A model generated the notes under the pieces. It ran no database searches. It was given only the letters and a program-made list of their open reading frames with translations, and was not told where the DNA came from. The translations under genes were made by a program, and so were the position numbers. A stretch of 64,000 bases of DNA, taken from contig DATJPY010000104.1 of the NCBI GenBank assembly GCA_035506135.1, positions 81,836 through 145,835 of the forward strand, given 5' to 3'. Positions 54,998-62,863 of the stretch are shown one piece after another (the stretch's first letter is position 1; every line of letters begins with the position of its first letter). The stretch comes from DATJPY01 sp035506135 (GTDB lineage Bacteria; Myxococcota_A; UBA9160; PR03).

Positions 54998-57523
54998 TCA
55001 GAGCCGGAAGCGGCGGATGTCCTCGCGCAGCGTCTCGGCCGCGCCGCGCAGCTCCCCGGTCGAGCTCGAGAGCTGGGTCGACGCCTCGTAGTTGGCCCGC
55101 GCGCCGCTCGAGACCCGCCCCATCGTCTGCGCGGACTGCTGGCACGCGGAGGCCTGGTCCTGCAGCGCCTGGTAGATGCGCTCCACCGCCTGCCGCACCA
55201 CCTCGATCCCGGCGCGGATCTGGTTGCCGCCGCGCGCCTGCTCCTCGGTGGTGCGGTGCACCTGCTGCGCGACGTCGCGCATCGTCGTGGTGCCGCGCAG
55301 CACGACCTCCTGGCCCTCTTCCTGCTCGCGCGTCGCCGCCCGAAGCTGCTCGACGCCGTTGCGCACGCGCTCCATCAGGAGCTGGACGTGCGAGGCAGCC
55401 CGGCTCTGCTCCTGGACCGCCTGCACGATCTCCGCGATGCGCTGGCCGCTCTCGCGCGCCGAGCGCGTGATCGCCTCCAGCGACTCGCCGGCCTGCGCCG
55501 AGCGCTCGACGCCGACCCACACGCTCTCGCTGCCGCGCTCGATCGCCGAGATCGCTGCGGCGCTCTCCGCCTGCACCGAGCGGATCAGCCCGCCGATCTC
55601 CTTGGTGCTCGACATCACGCGGTCGGCGAGCTCCTTGATCTCGTCGGCCACCACCGAGAAGGCGCGCCCGTGCTCGCCGGCCTGCGCCGCGATGATCGCG
55701 GCGTTGAGCGCGAGCAGGTTGGTCTCGTCGGCGACGTCGTCGATCACGTCGACGATCGCCCCGATCTCCTGCGTGCGCTCGCCGAGGCCCCGGATCACGC
55801 GCTCGACCGTGTCGGTCGCGTCGCGGATCGCCTCCATGCCCGCGATCGTCTCCTGCACGCGCTCGCGGCCGCCCTCGGCGACCGCCACCACCTGCGCCGA
55901 GAGCCGCGCCGTCTCGGCCGCGTTGCTGTCGACCTCGCGCAGGGAGCCCGCCATCTCCTCGACCGACGACTGCGTCTCCACCGCGGCCTCGGAGAGCCCT
56001 TCGACGCTGCGCCCCATCTCGGCGACGCCGCGGATCATCTGCTCGATCGAGCTCCCGACCTCCTCGACCCGCGCCGAGAGCACGGAGGCGGTCTGGTTGA
56101 GCTCCTCACCGGCCGCGCCCATCTCGAGGATCGAGCTCGACGACTCCTCCACCGAGGCGGAGAGCTGCTGCGCCGAGCTCGTGATCCCGGCCACCTGCTC
56201 GCGGATCGCGTCGGTCGACTCGCGCGCCTGGCGGATCGCGCGCTCCTGGTCCGCGGCGGCCGAGGCCACGCCGGTTCCGACCCCCGCCATCTCGCCGGCC
56301 GACGACTCGACCCGATCCGCCGCGGCGGACACCCGCCCGACGGTCTCGCGCAGGGCCTGGCGCATGCGGTCGAAGGCGCGGCCGAGGTCGCCGAGCTCGT
56401 CCTCCGATTCGAACACCTCGCCGCGGGAGAGATCGCCGGACGCGATGCGGTCGGCCTCGGTGCGCAGCCCCGCGATGCCGCGCGCCAGGTCCTGGGCCAC
56501 CAGCCAGGCCACGCCGAACGCCAGGCCCAGCGCGGCGGCGAGCAGCGCGATCAGCACCTTGGGAGTCGACTCGACGTCGGCGCCGAGCGCGCTGCGCGGC
56601 AGCGCCGCGACCAGTGCGCGCCCGCCCGGCTCGATCCGCCGCCACGCCAGGAACTGCCGCTCGTTCGCCAGCGCGCCGCGCGGCGACGTGTCGGCGGAGA
56701 TGCGACCGCGCTCGCTCGCCGAGAGGAAGGCGTCGTCGCCGCCGAGCACCTGGCCGGTCGCGAGCTCGACGAGCTGCCAGCGGTGCACCGTGTCCGAGCT
56801 CTCGGTGGATCCGCCGAGACGCGAGAGGTTGCGATCCAGCCACTCGGCCTGCCGCTCGGCCACGAAGCGCTCGAGCGGCTGGCGCGCCTGGTCGTGGGCG
56901 ACGAAGACCGCGAACACCACCGGCACGACCGCGGTCACCAGCACCGTGCCCTGCAGCTTCCAGACCAGCGGCAGCGGCGGGGCGGAGGCCGCGCGCGCGT
57001 CGGGATCCTCGATGCGGAGCGCGAGCGTGCGCCGCAGCGGCTCGAACTGGCGCTTGAACAGGAACGCGATCAGCAGGCTCGAGAGCGCGCCGCCCGAGAC
57101 CGCGGCCGCGACCATGATGGAGACGTCGAGCCAGCCGAAGTCGGCGAAGAGGGCCTTCATCGATAGCGCCACCGCGAGCCCGCCGAGCGGCCACAGCGTG
57201 TAGCCGTTCAGGAGCGAGAGGCGGGGCACGTCGAGCACGGCGGCGAACGCGCTCCGCAGGTCCTCGGGCTCCGCCCGTCCCTCGCGCTCGAGGTCGAGCC
57301 AGCGGGCGGCGGGGCGGTAGGAGCGGTCCTGCAGGCGCTGCGAGACGGCGAGGAAGATCACGAACCAGAACGCGAGCACCTCGAAGAAGCCGACCCACTG
57401 GGCGTGCGTCAGGTCGAGCAGCACCCGCAGGTAGACCGCGACGGTGGCCACGCTCACGGCGCTCGCCGCCGTGGCGACGAGCATCATGCGCCGCTTCCAC
57501 TGCCTTCCGCTGGTGCCGATCAT
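54998..57523 (-). CDS. Methyl-accepting chemotaxis protein with a multi-TM input region
   Basis: Chemoreceptor of 841 aa. It has about six TM segments: four in the first 160 residues, a fifth near 190-210 and a sixth near 312-334. A small periplasmic domain (about 212-310) lies between the last two. HAMP (about 335-390, SGDLSRGEVFESEDELGDL) and a long signalling coiled coil follow. The hairpin tip near 600 reads NLLALNAAIIAAQAGEHG, where most receptors have EAARAGE; the change is known in deltaproteobacterial receptor classes. Gln/Glu pairs along the coil can be methylation sites for the CheR and CheB coded upstream. ATG 57523 has GGAGGG upstream. The ligand is unknown. Confidence 0.92.
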   Translation of the reverse strand: MIGTSGRQWKRRMMLVATAASAVSVATVAVYLRVLLDLTHAQWVGFFEVLAFWFVIFLAVSQRLQDRSYRPAARWLDLEREGRAEPEDLRSAFAAVLDVPRLSLLNGYTLWPLGGLAVALSMKALFADFGWLDVSIMVAAAVSGGALSSLLIAFLFKRQFEPLRRTLALRIEDPDARAASAPPLPLVWKLQGTVLVTAVVPVVFAVFVAHDQARQPLERFVAERQAEWLDRNLSRLGGSTESSDTVHRWQLVELATGQVLGGDDAFLSASERGRISADTSPRGALANERQFLAWRRIEPGGRALVAALPRSALGADVESTPKVLIALLAAALGLAFGVAWLVAQDLARGIAGLRTEADRIASGDLSRGEVFESEDELGDLGRAFDRMRQALRETVGRVSAAADRVESSAGEMAGVGTGVASAAADQERAIRQARESTDAIREQVAGITSSAQQLSASVEESSSSILEMGAAGEELNQTASVLSARVEEVGSSIEQMIRGVAEMGRSVEGLSEAAVETQSSVEEMAGSLREVDSNAAETARLSAQVVAVAEGGRERVQETIAGMEAIRDATDTVERVIRGLGERTQEIGAIVDVIDDVADETNLLALNAAIIAAQAGEHGRAFSVVADEIKELADRVMSSTKEIGGLIRSVQAESAAAISAIERGSESVWVGVERSAQAGESLEAITRSARESGQRIAEIVQAVQEQSRAASHVQLLMERVRNGVEQLRAATREQEEGQEVVLRGTTTMRDVAQQVHRTTEEQARGGNQIRAGIEVVRQAVERIYQALQDQASACQQSAQTMGRVSSGARANYEASTQLSSSTGELRGAAETLREDIRRFRL

Positions 57524-57548
57524 CGGGTCCCTCCGCGCGGCACCGCGC

Positions 57549-57926
57549 TCACCCGAGCTTCAGCAGGCTCTTGGCGACCTGCAGCACGCGGTTCGCCTGG
57601 ATCGGCTTGGTCAGGTACTCGTCGGCGCCGAGCGAGAGCGCGCGCTCGCGGTCCTCCTTGGCGCCCTCCGTCGTGATCACGATGATCGGCATCTCCTTCA
57701 GGCTCTCCTCGCCGCGGATCAGGCTGATCAGCTTGAGCCCGTCCATCACGGGCATGTTGATGTCGATGAGGGCGAGGTCGAAGTGGTCGCTCGTCACCTT
57801 GCGCAGGCCGTCCATCCCGTCCGACGCCTCGACGATCTCCACGTCCTTCAGGCGCTTCAGCGCGAAGACCAGGAGCTGCCGCATGGTCGGGCTGTCCTCC
57901 GTGATCAGGATGCGATGTCGAGCCAT
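57549..57926 (-). CDS. CheY-type single-domain response regulator
   Basis: Receiver domain of 125 aa with all phosphorylation residues: D11 (ITEDSP; E10 and D11 form the acidic pocket), acceptor D55 (LIDINMPVMDG), T85 (VITTEG) and K107 (YLTKPIQ). There is no output domain, so it acts by binding a partner, probably a motor or a regulator. ATG 57926 has GGGAGGGGG upstream. It lies between the GAF gene and the receptor gene. Confidence 0.92.
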   Translation of the reverse strand: MARHRILITEDSPTMRQLLVFALKRLKDVEIVEASDGMDGLRKVTSDHFDLALIDINMPVMDGLKLISLIRGEESLKEMPIIVITTEGAKEDRERALSLGADEYLTKPIQANRVLQVAKSLLKLG

Positions 57927-57958
57927 GTCGCCCCCTCCCGCCCCCCGGCGGTCGCCTC

Positions 57959-58774
57959 TCACTTGGTGAGGAGATCGATGAACCCCTGGATCGTGTTGCG
58001 CTTGCGCTCCGACTGGGAGTAGAGCCGCGCCGCGAAGATCGCGGTCGCCGCGTGCCCCGCGAGCAGCGTGAAGAGCTCGTGGTCGAGGGCGGTGAAGCTC
58101 TCCTTCTGCTGGAGCAGCTTCTGGATCGCGATCGCGCCGATCGGCTGCTCCTGCACGCGCAGCGGGATCACGACGATCGGCCGATGCCGGTCGTCGGAGC
58201 GCAGGTCCTCGGCGCAGGCGGTCTCGCCGGTGTCCACCGCGCGGCCGACCGGGCCGACGCCGAGCTCGAAGACCGGGAACTCGCGCACGTCGCGTCCCTC
58301 CGCGGCGACGGCCGAGAGCGCGTGGGTCTTCTCGTCGAGCACGTAGATCGCGAACACCTCGGCGCCGATCAGGTTGATCACGATCTCGACGATGATCTGG
58401 AGCACCTCGGAGAGATCGAGGGTCGAGTGGAGCTGGTAGCTCGCGACGTAGAGGCTCGCGAGGTTGTTGTTCTCCTCCTCGATCTCGAGGTAGCGCTCCG
58501 CGAAGTGGCGATTCTCCGCCTCGACCGCGCGCAGACGCTCGAGCGCGTCCTCCTTCTCCCCCTCGAGGCTCTGGATGCGCGTCAGGAGCTCGCGCCGCAG
58601 CTTCTCCCACTGGCGGTCGTCGGAGGCGGCGAGCTGCGCGTCCTGATGCGCCGCGACCTCGCGCCGCAGCCGCTCGTTCTCGCGCAGCAGCTCGTGGGTG
58701 AACTCGGCGCCCTGCCGGAACAGGGCGAGCACCTCGTCGGCCCGCGCGAACAGCCCTTCCCTCTTGTCGCTCAT
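57959..58774 (-). CDS. Coiled-coil GAF domain protein
   Basis: A 271-aa soluble protein. Residues 15-110 form a charged coiled coil. Residues 115-255 are a GAF domain (STLDLSEVLQIIVEIVINLI, AEVFAIYVLDEK, VVIPLRVQEQPIGAIAIQ, FTLLAGHAATAIFAARLY). No catalytic domain follows. Its place between cheB and cheY suggests a cytoplasmic input or scaffold for this chemosensory system, with an unknown ligand. ATG 58774 overlaps cheB at the other end: its upstream neighbour stops at 58771 (ATGA). Confidence 0.88.
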   Translation of the reverse strand: MSDKREGLFARADEVLALFRQGAEFTHELLRENERLRREVAAHQDAQLAASDDRQWEKLRRELLTRIQSLEGEKEDALERLRAVEAENRHFAERYLEIEEENNNLASLYVASYQLHSTLDLSEVLQIIVEIVINLIGAEVFAIYVLDEKTHALSAVAAEGRDVREFPVFELGVGPVGRAVDTGETACAEDLRSDDRHRPIVVIPLRVQEQPIGAIAIQKLLQQKESFTALDHELFTLLAGHAATAIFAARLYSQSERKRNTIQGFIDLLTK

Positions 58775-59853
58775 GCCGGACCCTCTCGCTCGGGCCGGCC
58801 CCGGCTCGCGCCGACGCCGGACTCGATCACCGTCGGGATCTGCTGCAGAGGCAGCACGGCGTCCACCACACCGCTGCGGATCGCCTGCTGCGGCATGCCG
58901 AACACCACCGCGGTCTCTTCGGATTCGACCACCACCGTGCCCCCCGCCTGCTTCACCGCCACCACGCCGCGCCGGCCGTCGTCGCCCATGCCCGTCAGCA
59001 CCACGCCGAGCAGGTCGGACCCGAAGTGCTTCGCGGCCGAGGTAAACATGCGGTCGACCGAGGGCGCGTACTTGTCGGCGGGGACGGCGTCGGCGAGGCG
59101 CACGAGGGTGCGTCCCGCGCTCCGCTCGAACTCGAGGTGGCGGCCGCCCGGCGCCACCAGCACCGTGCCCGGCAGCGCCTCGTCGCCGTCCTCTGCCTCG
59201 CGCGCCGCGAAGGGCGTCAAGCGGTCGATGCGCTCCGCGAATCCGCGCGTGAAGCCGGCCGGCATGTGCTGGCAGACCAGCACCGCCGCCGGCGGCGCCT
59301 TCACGAAGGCGCCGAGGACCTGCATCAGCGCGGCGGGGCCACCGGTCGAGCAGCCGATCGCCACGGCGCGGGGGGCGAAGGGCGGCGGCACCGCCGGTCG
59401 CTGCCGCACCGGCGGCGACGCGGCGAGCCGCTCGCGCACCTTCTCGATGCGGAGCTGGCGGATCGCGTGGACCTTGCGCAGCAGCTCCTGCTCGATCCCC
59501 TCGAGGTCGGGGCCGGCCCGCGGCGTGGGCTTCGCGATGAAGTCGACCGCACCGAAATCGAGGGCGCGGAACACGTCCTGGTCGCCGCTCTTGCCGCTGA
59601 TCACGATGACCGGAGTCGGGCAGTGGCTCATCACCAGCCGCAGGAAGGTGAAGCCGTCCATGCGCGGCATCTCGAGGTCGAGCGTGATCAGGTCGGGCCG
59701 CAGCTCGAGCGCCTTGCGCAGCGCGTGCTCGCCGTCGGGCGCCGCCGCGATCACCTCCACCAGCGGCGAGCGCTCGAGCATGCGCGTGATGGTGCGGCGG
59801 CTGAAAGCCGAGTCGTCGATCACCAGCACGCGGATGCGGCGCTCCGAGCTCAC
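58771..59853 (-). CDS. cheB: Protein-glutamate methylesterase CheB
   Basis: Removes methyl groups from, or deamidates, the chemoreceptor. It has 360 aa. The receiver domain has D13/D14 (VIDDSAFSRR), acceptor D59 (LITLDLEMPRMDG) and K108 (FIAKPTPR). The catalytic domain has Ser169 (IGCSTGG), His196 (VCQHMPAGF) and an Asp in LTGMGDDGRRGV. GTG 59853 overlaps the cheR stop as GTGA. All catalytic residues are present. Confidence 0.95.
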   Translation of the reverse strand: MSSERRIRVLVIDDSAFSRRTITRMLERSPLVEVIAAAPDGEHALRKALELRPDLITLDLEMPRMDGFTFLRLVMSHCPTPVIVISGKSGDQDVFRALDFGAVDFIAKPTPRAGPDLEGIEQELLRKVHAIRQLRIEKVRERLAASPPVRQRPAVPPPFAPRAVAIGCSTGGPAALMQVLGAFVKAPPAAVLVCQHMPAGFTRGFAERIDRLTPFAAREAEDGDEALPGTVLVAPGGRHLEFERSAGRTLVRLADAVPADKYAPSVDRMFTSAAKHFGSDLLGVVLTGMGDDGRRGVVAVKQAGGTVVVESEETAVVFGMPQQAIRSGVVDAVLPLQQIPTVIESGVGASRGRPEREGPA

Positions 59854-60773
59854 GACGCCCCCCGCCGGTCGACCGCCAGGAGCGTCCGCTCCGCCGTCTC
59901 GTGCCAGGGGTCCGCCTCCGAGGGCTTCCGATACACCATGTCGTGCCGGAGATGGCGCAGCTCGAAATCGTTCGAGAGGTTGATCAGCGACTCCGAGTGA
60001 CCCAGCAGCAGGTAGCCGCCGGGGCGCAGCTTCTCTTGGAAGGTCTGGACCACGCGCCGCTTGGTCTCGACGTCGAAGTAGATGATCACGTTGCGGCACA
60101 GGATCACGTCGAGCGAGCCGAGCAGCGAGGTACGCGTGTCGTCGAGCAGGTTCAGGTGCGCGAAGTTCACGTGCCGCTTGATCTCGTCGGAGATCCGGTA
60201 GAGGCCGTCCTTCTCGACGAAGTACTTCTGGCGCAGGACGGGATCGGTCTGGCGGAACGACGCGTCCCGGTAGAGGCCGCGGCGCGCCTTGTGCAGCGCC
60301 TGGCGCGAGATGTCGGAGGCATAGACGCGGAGGTCTCGTCCGGGCGCCAGCCCCGCCTCGAGGGCGAGCAGCACGATCGAGTAGGGCTCCTCGCCGCTCG
60401 CGCAGCCCGCGCACCAGATCGAGACCGGGCCGGTCGACGAGCCGCCGCGTCGGGCGAGGAGGCCCGGGATGATCTCCCCGATCAGGGCGGCGAGCTGAGC
60501 CCGCTCGCGCAGGAAGTAGGTCTCGTTGGTGGTGAGGTTGTCGATGGCCCAGGCGAGCTCGCCCTCGGCGGAGACGTCGCTGCGCAGCAGGTAGTGGTAG
60601 GCCGTGAAGCTGCGAAGGCCGAGCTCCGCGAGACGGCGGCCCAGCCGGCGCTCGAGTAGATAGCGCGACTCCGGACCGAAGTGCAGGCCGCAGTGCCCGC
60701 GCAGCAGCTCCGCGAGCATGCGGAACTCGGCGTCGGTCATCGCGGGCTCCTGCGATCGATCCTCGCCGGCCAT
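59850..60773 (-). CDS. cheR: Chemotaxis protein methyltransferase CheR
   Basis: Methylates receptor glutamates with S-adenosylmethionine. It has 307 aa. The N-terminal helical domain (FRMLAELLRGHCGLHFGPES, RRLGRRLAELGL) is followed by the Rossmann methyltransferase domain: TTNETYFLRE, SIWCAGCASGEEPYSI (SAM site), VYASDISRQALHKARRGLY and ILCRNVIIYFD. ATG 60773 was chosen; ATG 60740 would remove 11 residues. The HEAT-repeat gene ends 8 bp upstream. Confidence 0.95.
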   Translation of the reverse strand: MAGEDRSQEPAMTDAEFRMLAELLRGHCGLHFGPESRYLLERRLGRRLAELGLRSFTAYHYLLRSDVSAEGELAWAIDNLTTNETYFLRERAQLAALIGEIIPGLLARRGGSSTGPVSIWCAGCASGEEPYSIVLLALEAGLAPGRDLRVYASDISRQALHKARRGLYRDASFRQTDPVLRQKYFVEKDGLYRISDEIKRHVNFAHLNLLDDTRTSLLGSLDVILCRNVIIYFDVETKRRVVQTFQEKLRPGGYLLLGHSESLINLSNDFELRHLRHDMVYRKPSEADPWHETAERTLLAVDRRGAS

Positions 60774-60781
60774 CGCTGCCG

Positions 60782-62863
60782 CTACGCCTCCTCGAGCCGG
60801 CCGAGCGCACGCAGCAGCGTGTCGCGCACGAACTCGTCCTGCTCGAGCTCGAGCCGGCGCAGCGCCGCGGGCACCGCCGAGCGAACGCGCCGCTCGGCGA
60901 GCGAGTCGATGGCGGCGGCCCGCACGGCCCAGTGCGGGTGCGAGAGCAGCGGGATCAGCGCGCCGAGGTCGTCCTCGCGACCCGAGCCGCAGATGCAGCG
61001 CACCGCGCTCTGGACGACCTCCGGGTCGGGATGGGCGAGGACGCCGCGCACCGCCTCGAGCGGGAGCGCCACGCCGAGACCCTCGATCGCCTCGACGGCC
61101 GCGAGCGCGACTGGAGCGCCGTCCGCGAGCGCCGCCTCGAGCAGGCGCCGCACGCCGGGCAGCGCCGCGCTCGCCTCCGCCGCCGGCGCGTGGCGCTCGA
61201 TCTCGCCGATCGCGCGCACCGCGGCAGCGCGCACCGAGGCGTCCTCGTCGGCGAGCAGGCTCTCGAGATCCGGCAGCGCGTACAGCCCGGCCGACGCGCC
61301 GAGCGCGGCCGCCGCCGCGATGCGCACGGAGATCTCCTCGTCCGCCAGCGCCAGGCGCAGCCAGTCCGTCGCCGCCGGGCCGACCCGCGCCAGCGCGCCG
61401 ATCGCCGCGCGCCGCACGGCCGCACTCGGATCCTGCACGAGCAGGACCATCTGCTCGGCATGCTCGGCGCCGCCGAGCCCGCCGAGGACGCGCGCGATCG
61501 CCAGCCGCACCGGCTCGGCGGCCCCCTCGAGCGCGCCCGCCAGCAATGCGACGGCGCTCGGCTCCCGCGCGATCCGCACCAGCGCATCCGTCAGCGCGGC
61601 GCGCTCCTCCTCGGCCTCCGGCTCGTCGTCGCCCGCGCTGGCCTGCAGCCGCCGCAGCAGCACCGGGAGCGCGGCGGGATCGGTGCGGCGCGCGAGCCCG
61701 CGCGCGGCGGCGGCCCGCACGCCCGGGTCGCCGTCGTCGAGCGCGAGCGAGAGCCGCGCCGCGCCGGTGCGCCCGTCGGTCTGACCGAGGAGCTGGCAGG
61801 CGAGCGCGCGGCCCTCGGCGTCGAGGGCGTCCCAGCGCCCTTCGATCGCCGACTCGGCCGCGGCGCCGAATCCAGCGAGGGTCGCGATGGCGACCTCCGC
61901 GAGCGCCTCGTCGCGTGCGGCCTGCAGCAGCGGCAGCACGCTCTCCGCGAGTCCCGCGATCCCGAGGAACTGCACCAGCGTGAGGCGCACGCCGAGGTCG
62001 GCGTCCGCGAGCCGCGCGGTCGCGTCCGCGACGCAGGCTGGCGATCCGCGCGCCGTGTCGCGGATGCGCGAGGCGAGCCGCTCGGCGTCGCCGGGCTCTC
62101 GGCGCGAGAGCGCGCGCAGCAGCGCATCGATGGCGGCCTCGCGCGCCGCGCGCGAGCCGGACTCGAGGCCCTTCAGCAGTACTTCCTCGCCCTCGCGGTC
62201 CTCGCCGTGGCCGAGGACGCCGAAGGCGACCGGCCGCAGCAGCGGATCGGCGAGGGCCGAGGCCAGTGCCGAGGCCGCGAGCGGCGTCTCGAGTCGGGCC
62301 AGGCTGCGCAGCGCGGAGAAGCGGACCAGCGGCTCCTCCGCGTCGGCGAGCGCGGCGCCGGTCAGCGCCCCCACGGCGTCCGGCCCGCCGATCGCGCCCA
62401 GCGCGTCGGCGGCCGCTCCGCGGACGTTGGCGTCGCGGTCGCCGAGCAGGTCGACCAGGCGCGGGACCGCGCGCTCGCTGCCGATGCCGCCGAGCGCGTC
62501 CACGACGAGCTTGCGCACGTCGATGTCCTCGCTCGCCGCCGCCGCGAGCAGCGGCTCGACCATGCGGCGGCCGCTGCGGACCAGCGCCTCCACCGCAGCG
62601 TTGCGCCGGCCTGGGTTCTCACCGTCGGCGAGCGAACGGATCAGGTGCGCCGCGACCGGCCAATCCTCCGGTGCGCCGACGAGGCACTCGACCGCCGCCT
62701 TGCGCACCCGCCAGCTCGGGTCGCCGAGACGCTCGACGAGCTGCGGCAGCGCCTCGCCCGCGGGCAGGAGCGGCAGGCGCTCCACGGCGAGCCGGCGCAC
62801 CTCGTCGTCGGGGCTCGCCAGGTCGCTCTGGATGCTCTTGCGCTCGCGCGGGTCGAGGGTCAC
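60782..62863 (-). CDS. HEAT-repeat protein of the chemosensory cluster
   Basis: A 693-aa protein made almost wholly of HEAT/PBS-lyase type repeats of about 30-35 residues. Examples are LGDPSWRVRKAAVECLVG, LLGDRDANVRGAAADALG and LLADEDASVRAAAVRAIGEI. I count roughly 18-20 units. Such solenoids bind other proteins. The gene stands between a regulator and cheR, as in deltaproteobacterial chemosensory clusters, so it may assemble the signalling complex or the regulator's target. GTG 62863 overlaps the upstream stop as GTGA. No enzyme motif is seen. Confidence 0.9.
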   Translation of the reverse strand: MTLDPRERKSIQSDLASPDDEVRRLAVERLPLLPAGEALPQLVERLGDPSWRVRKAAVECLVGAPEDWPVAAHLIRSLADGENPGRRNAAVEALVRSGRRMVEPLLAAAASEDIDVRKLVVDALGGIGSERAVPRLVDLLGDRDANVRGAAADALGAIGGPDAVGALTGAALADAEEPLVRFSALRSLARLETPLAASALASALADPLLRPVAFGVLGHGEDREGEEVLLKGLESGSRAAREAAIDALLRALSRREPGDAERLASRIRDTARGSPACVADATARLADADLGVRLTLVQFLGIAGLAESVLPLLQAARDEALAEVAIATLAGFGAAAESAIEGRWDALDAEGRALACQLLGQTDGRTGAARLSLALDDGDPGVRAAAARGLARRTDPAALPVLLRRLQASAGDDEPEAEEERAALTDALVRIAREPSAVALLAGALEGAAEPVRLAIARVLGGLGGAEHAEQMVLLVQDPSAAVRRAAIGALARVGPAATDWLRLALADEEISVRIAAAAALGASAGLYALPDLESLLADEDASVRAAAVRAIGEIERHAPAAEASAALPGVRRLLEAALADGAPVALAAVEAIEGLGVALPLEAVRGVLAHPDPEVVQSAVRCICGSGREDDLGALIPLLSHPHWAVRAAAIDSLAERRVRSAVPAALRRLELEQDEFVRDTLLRALGRLEEA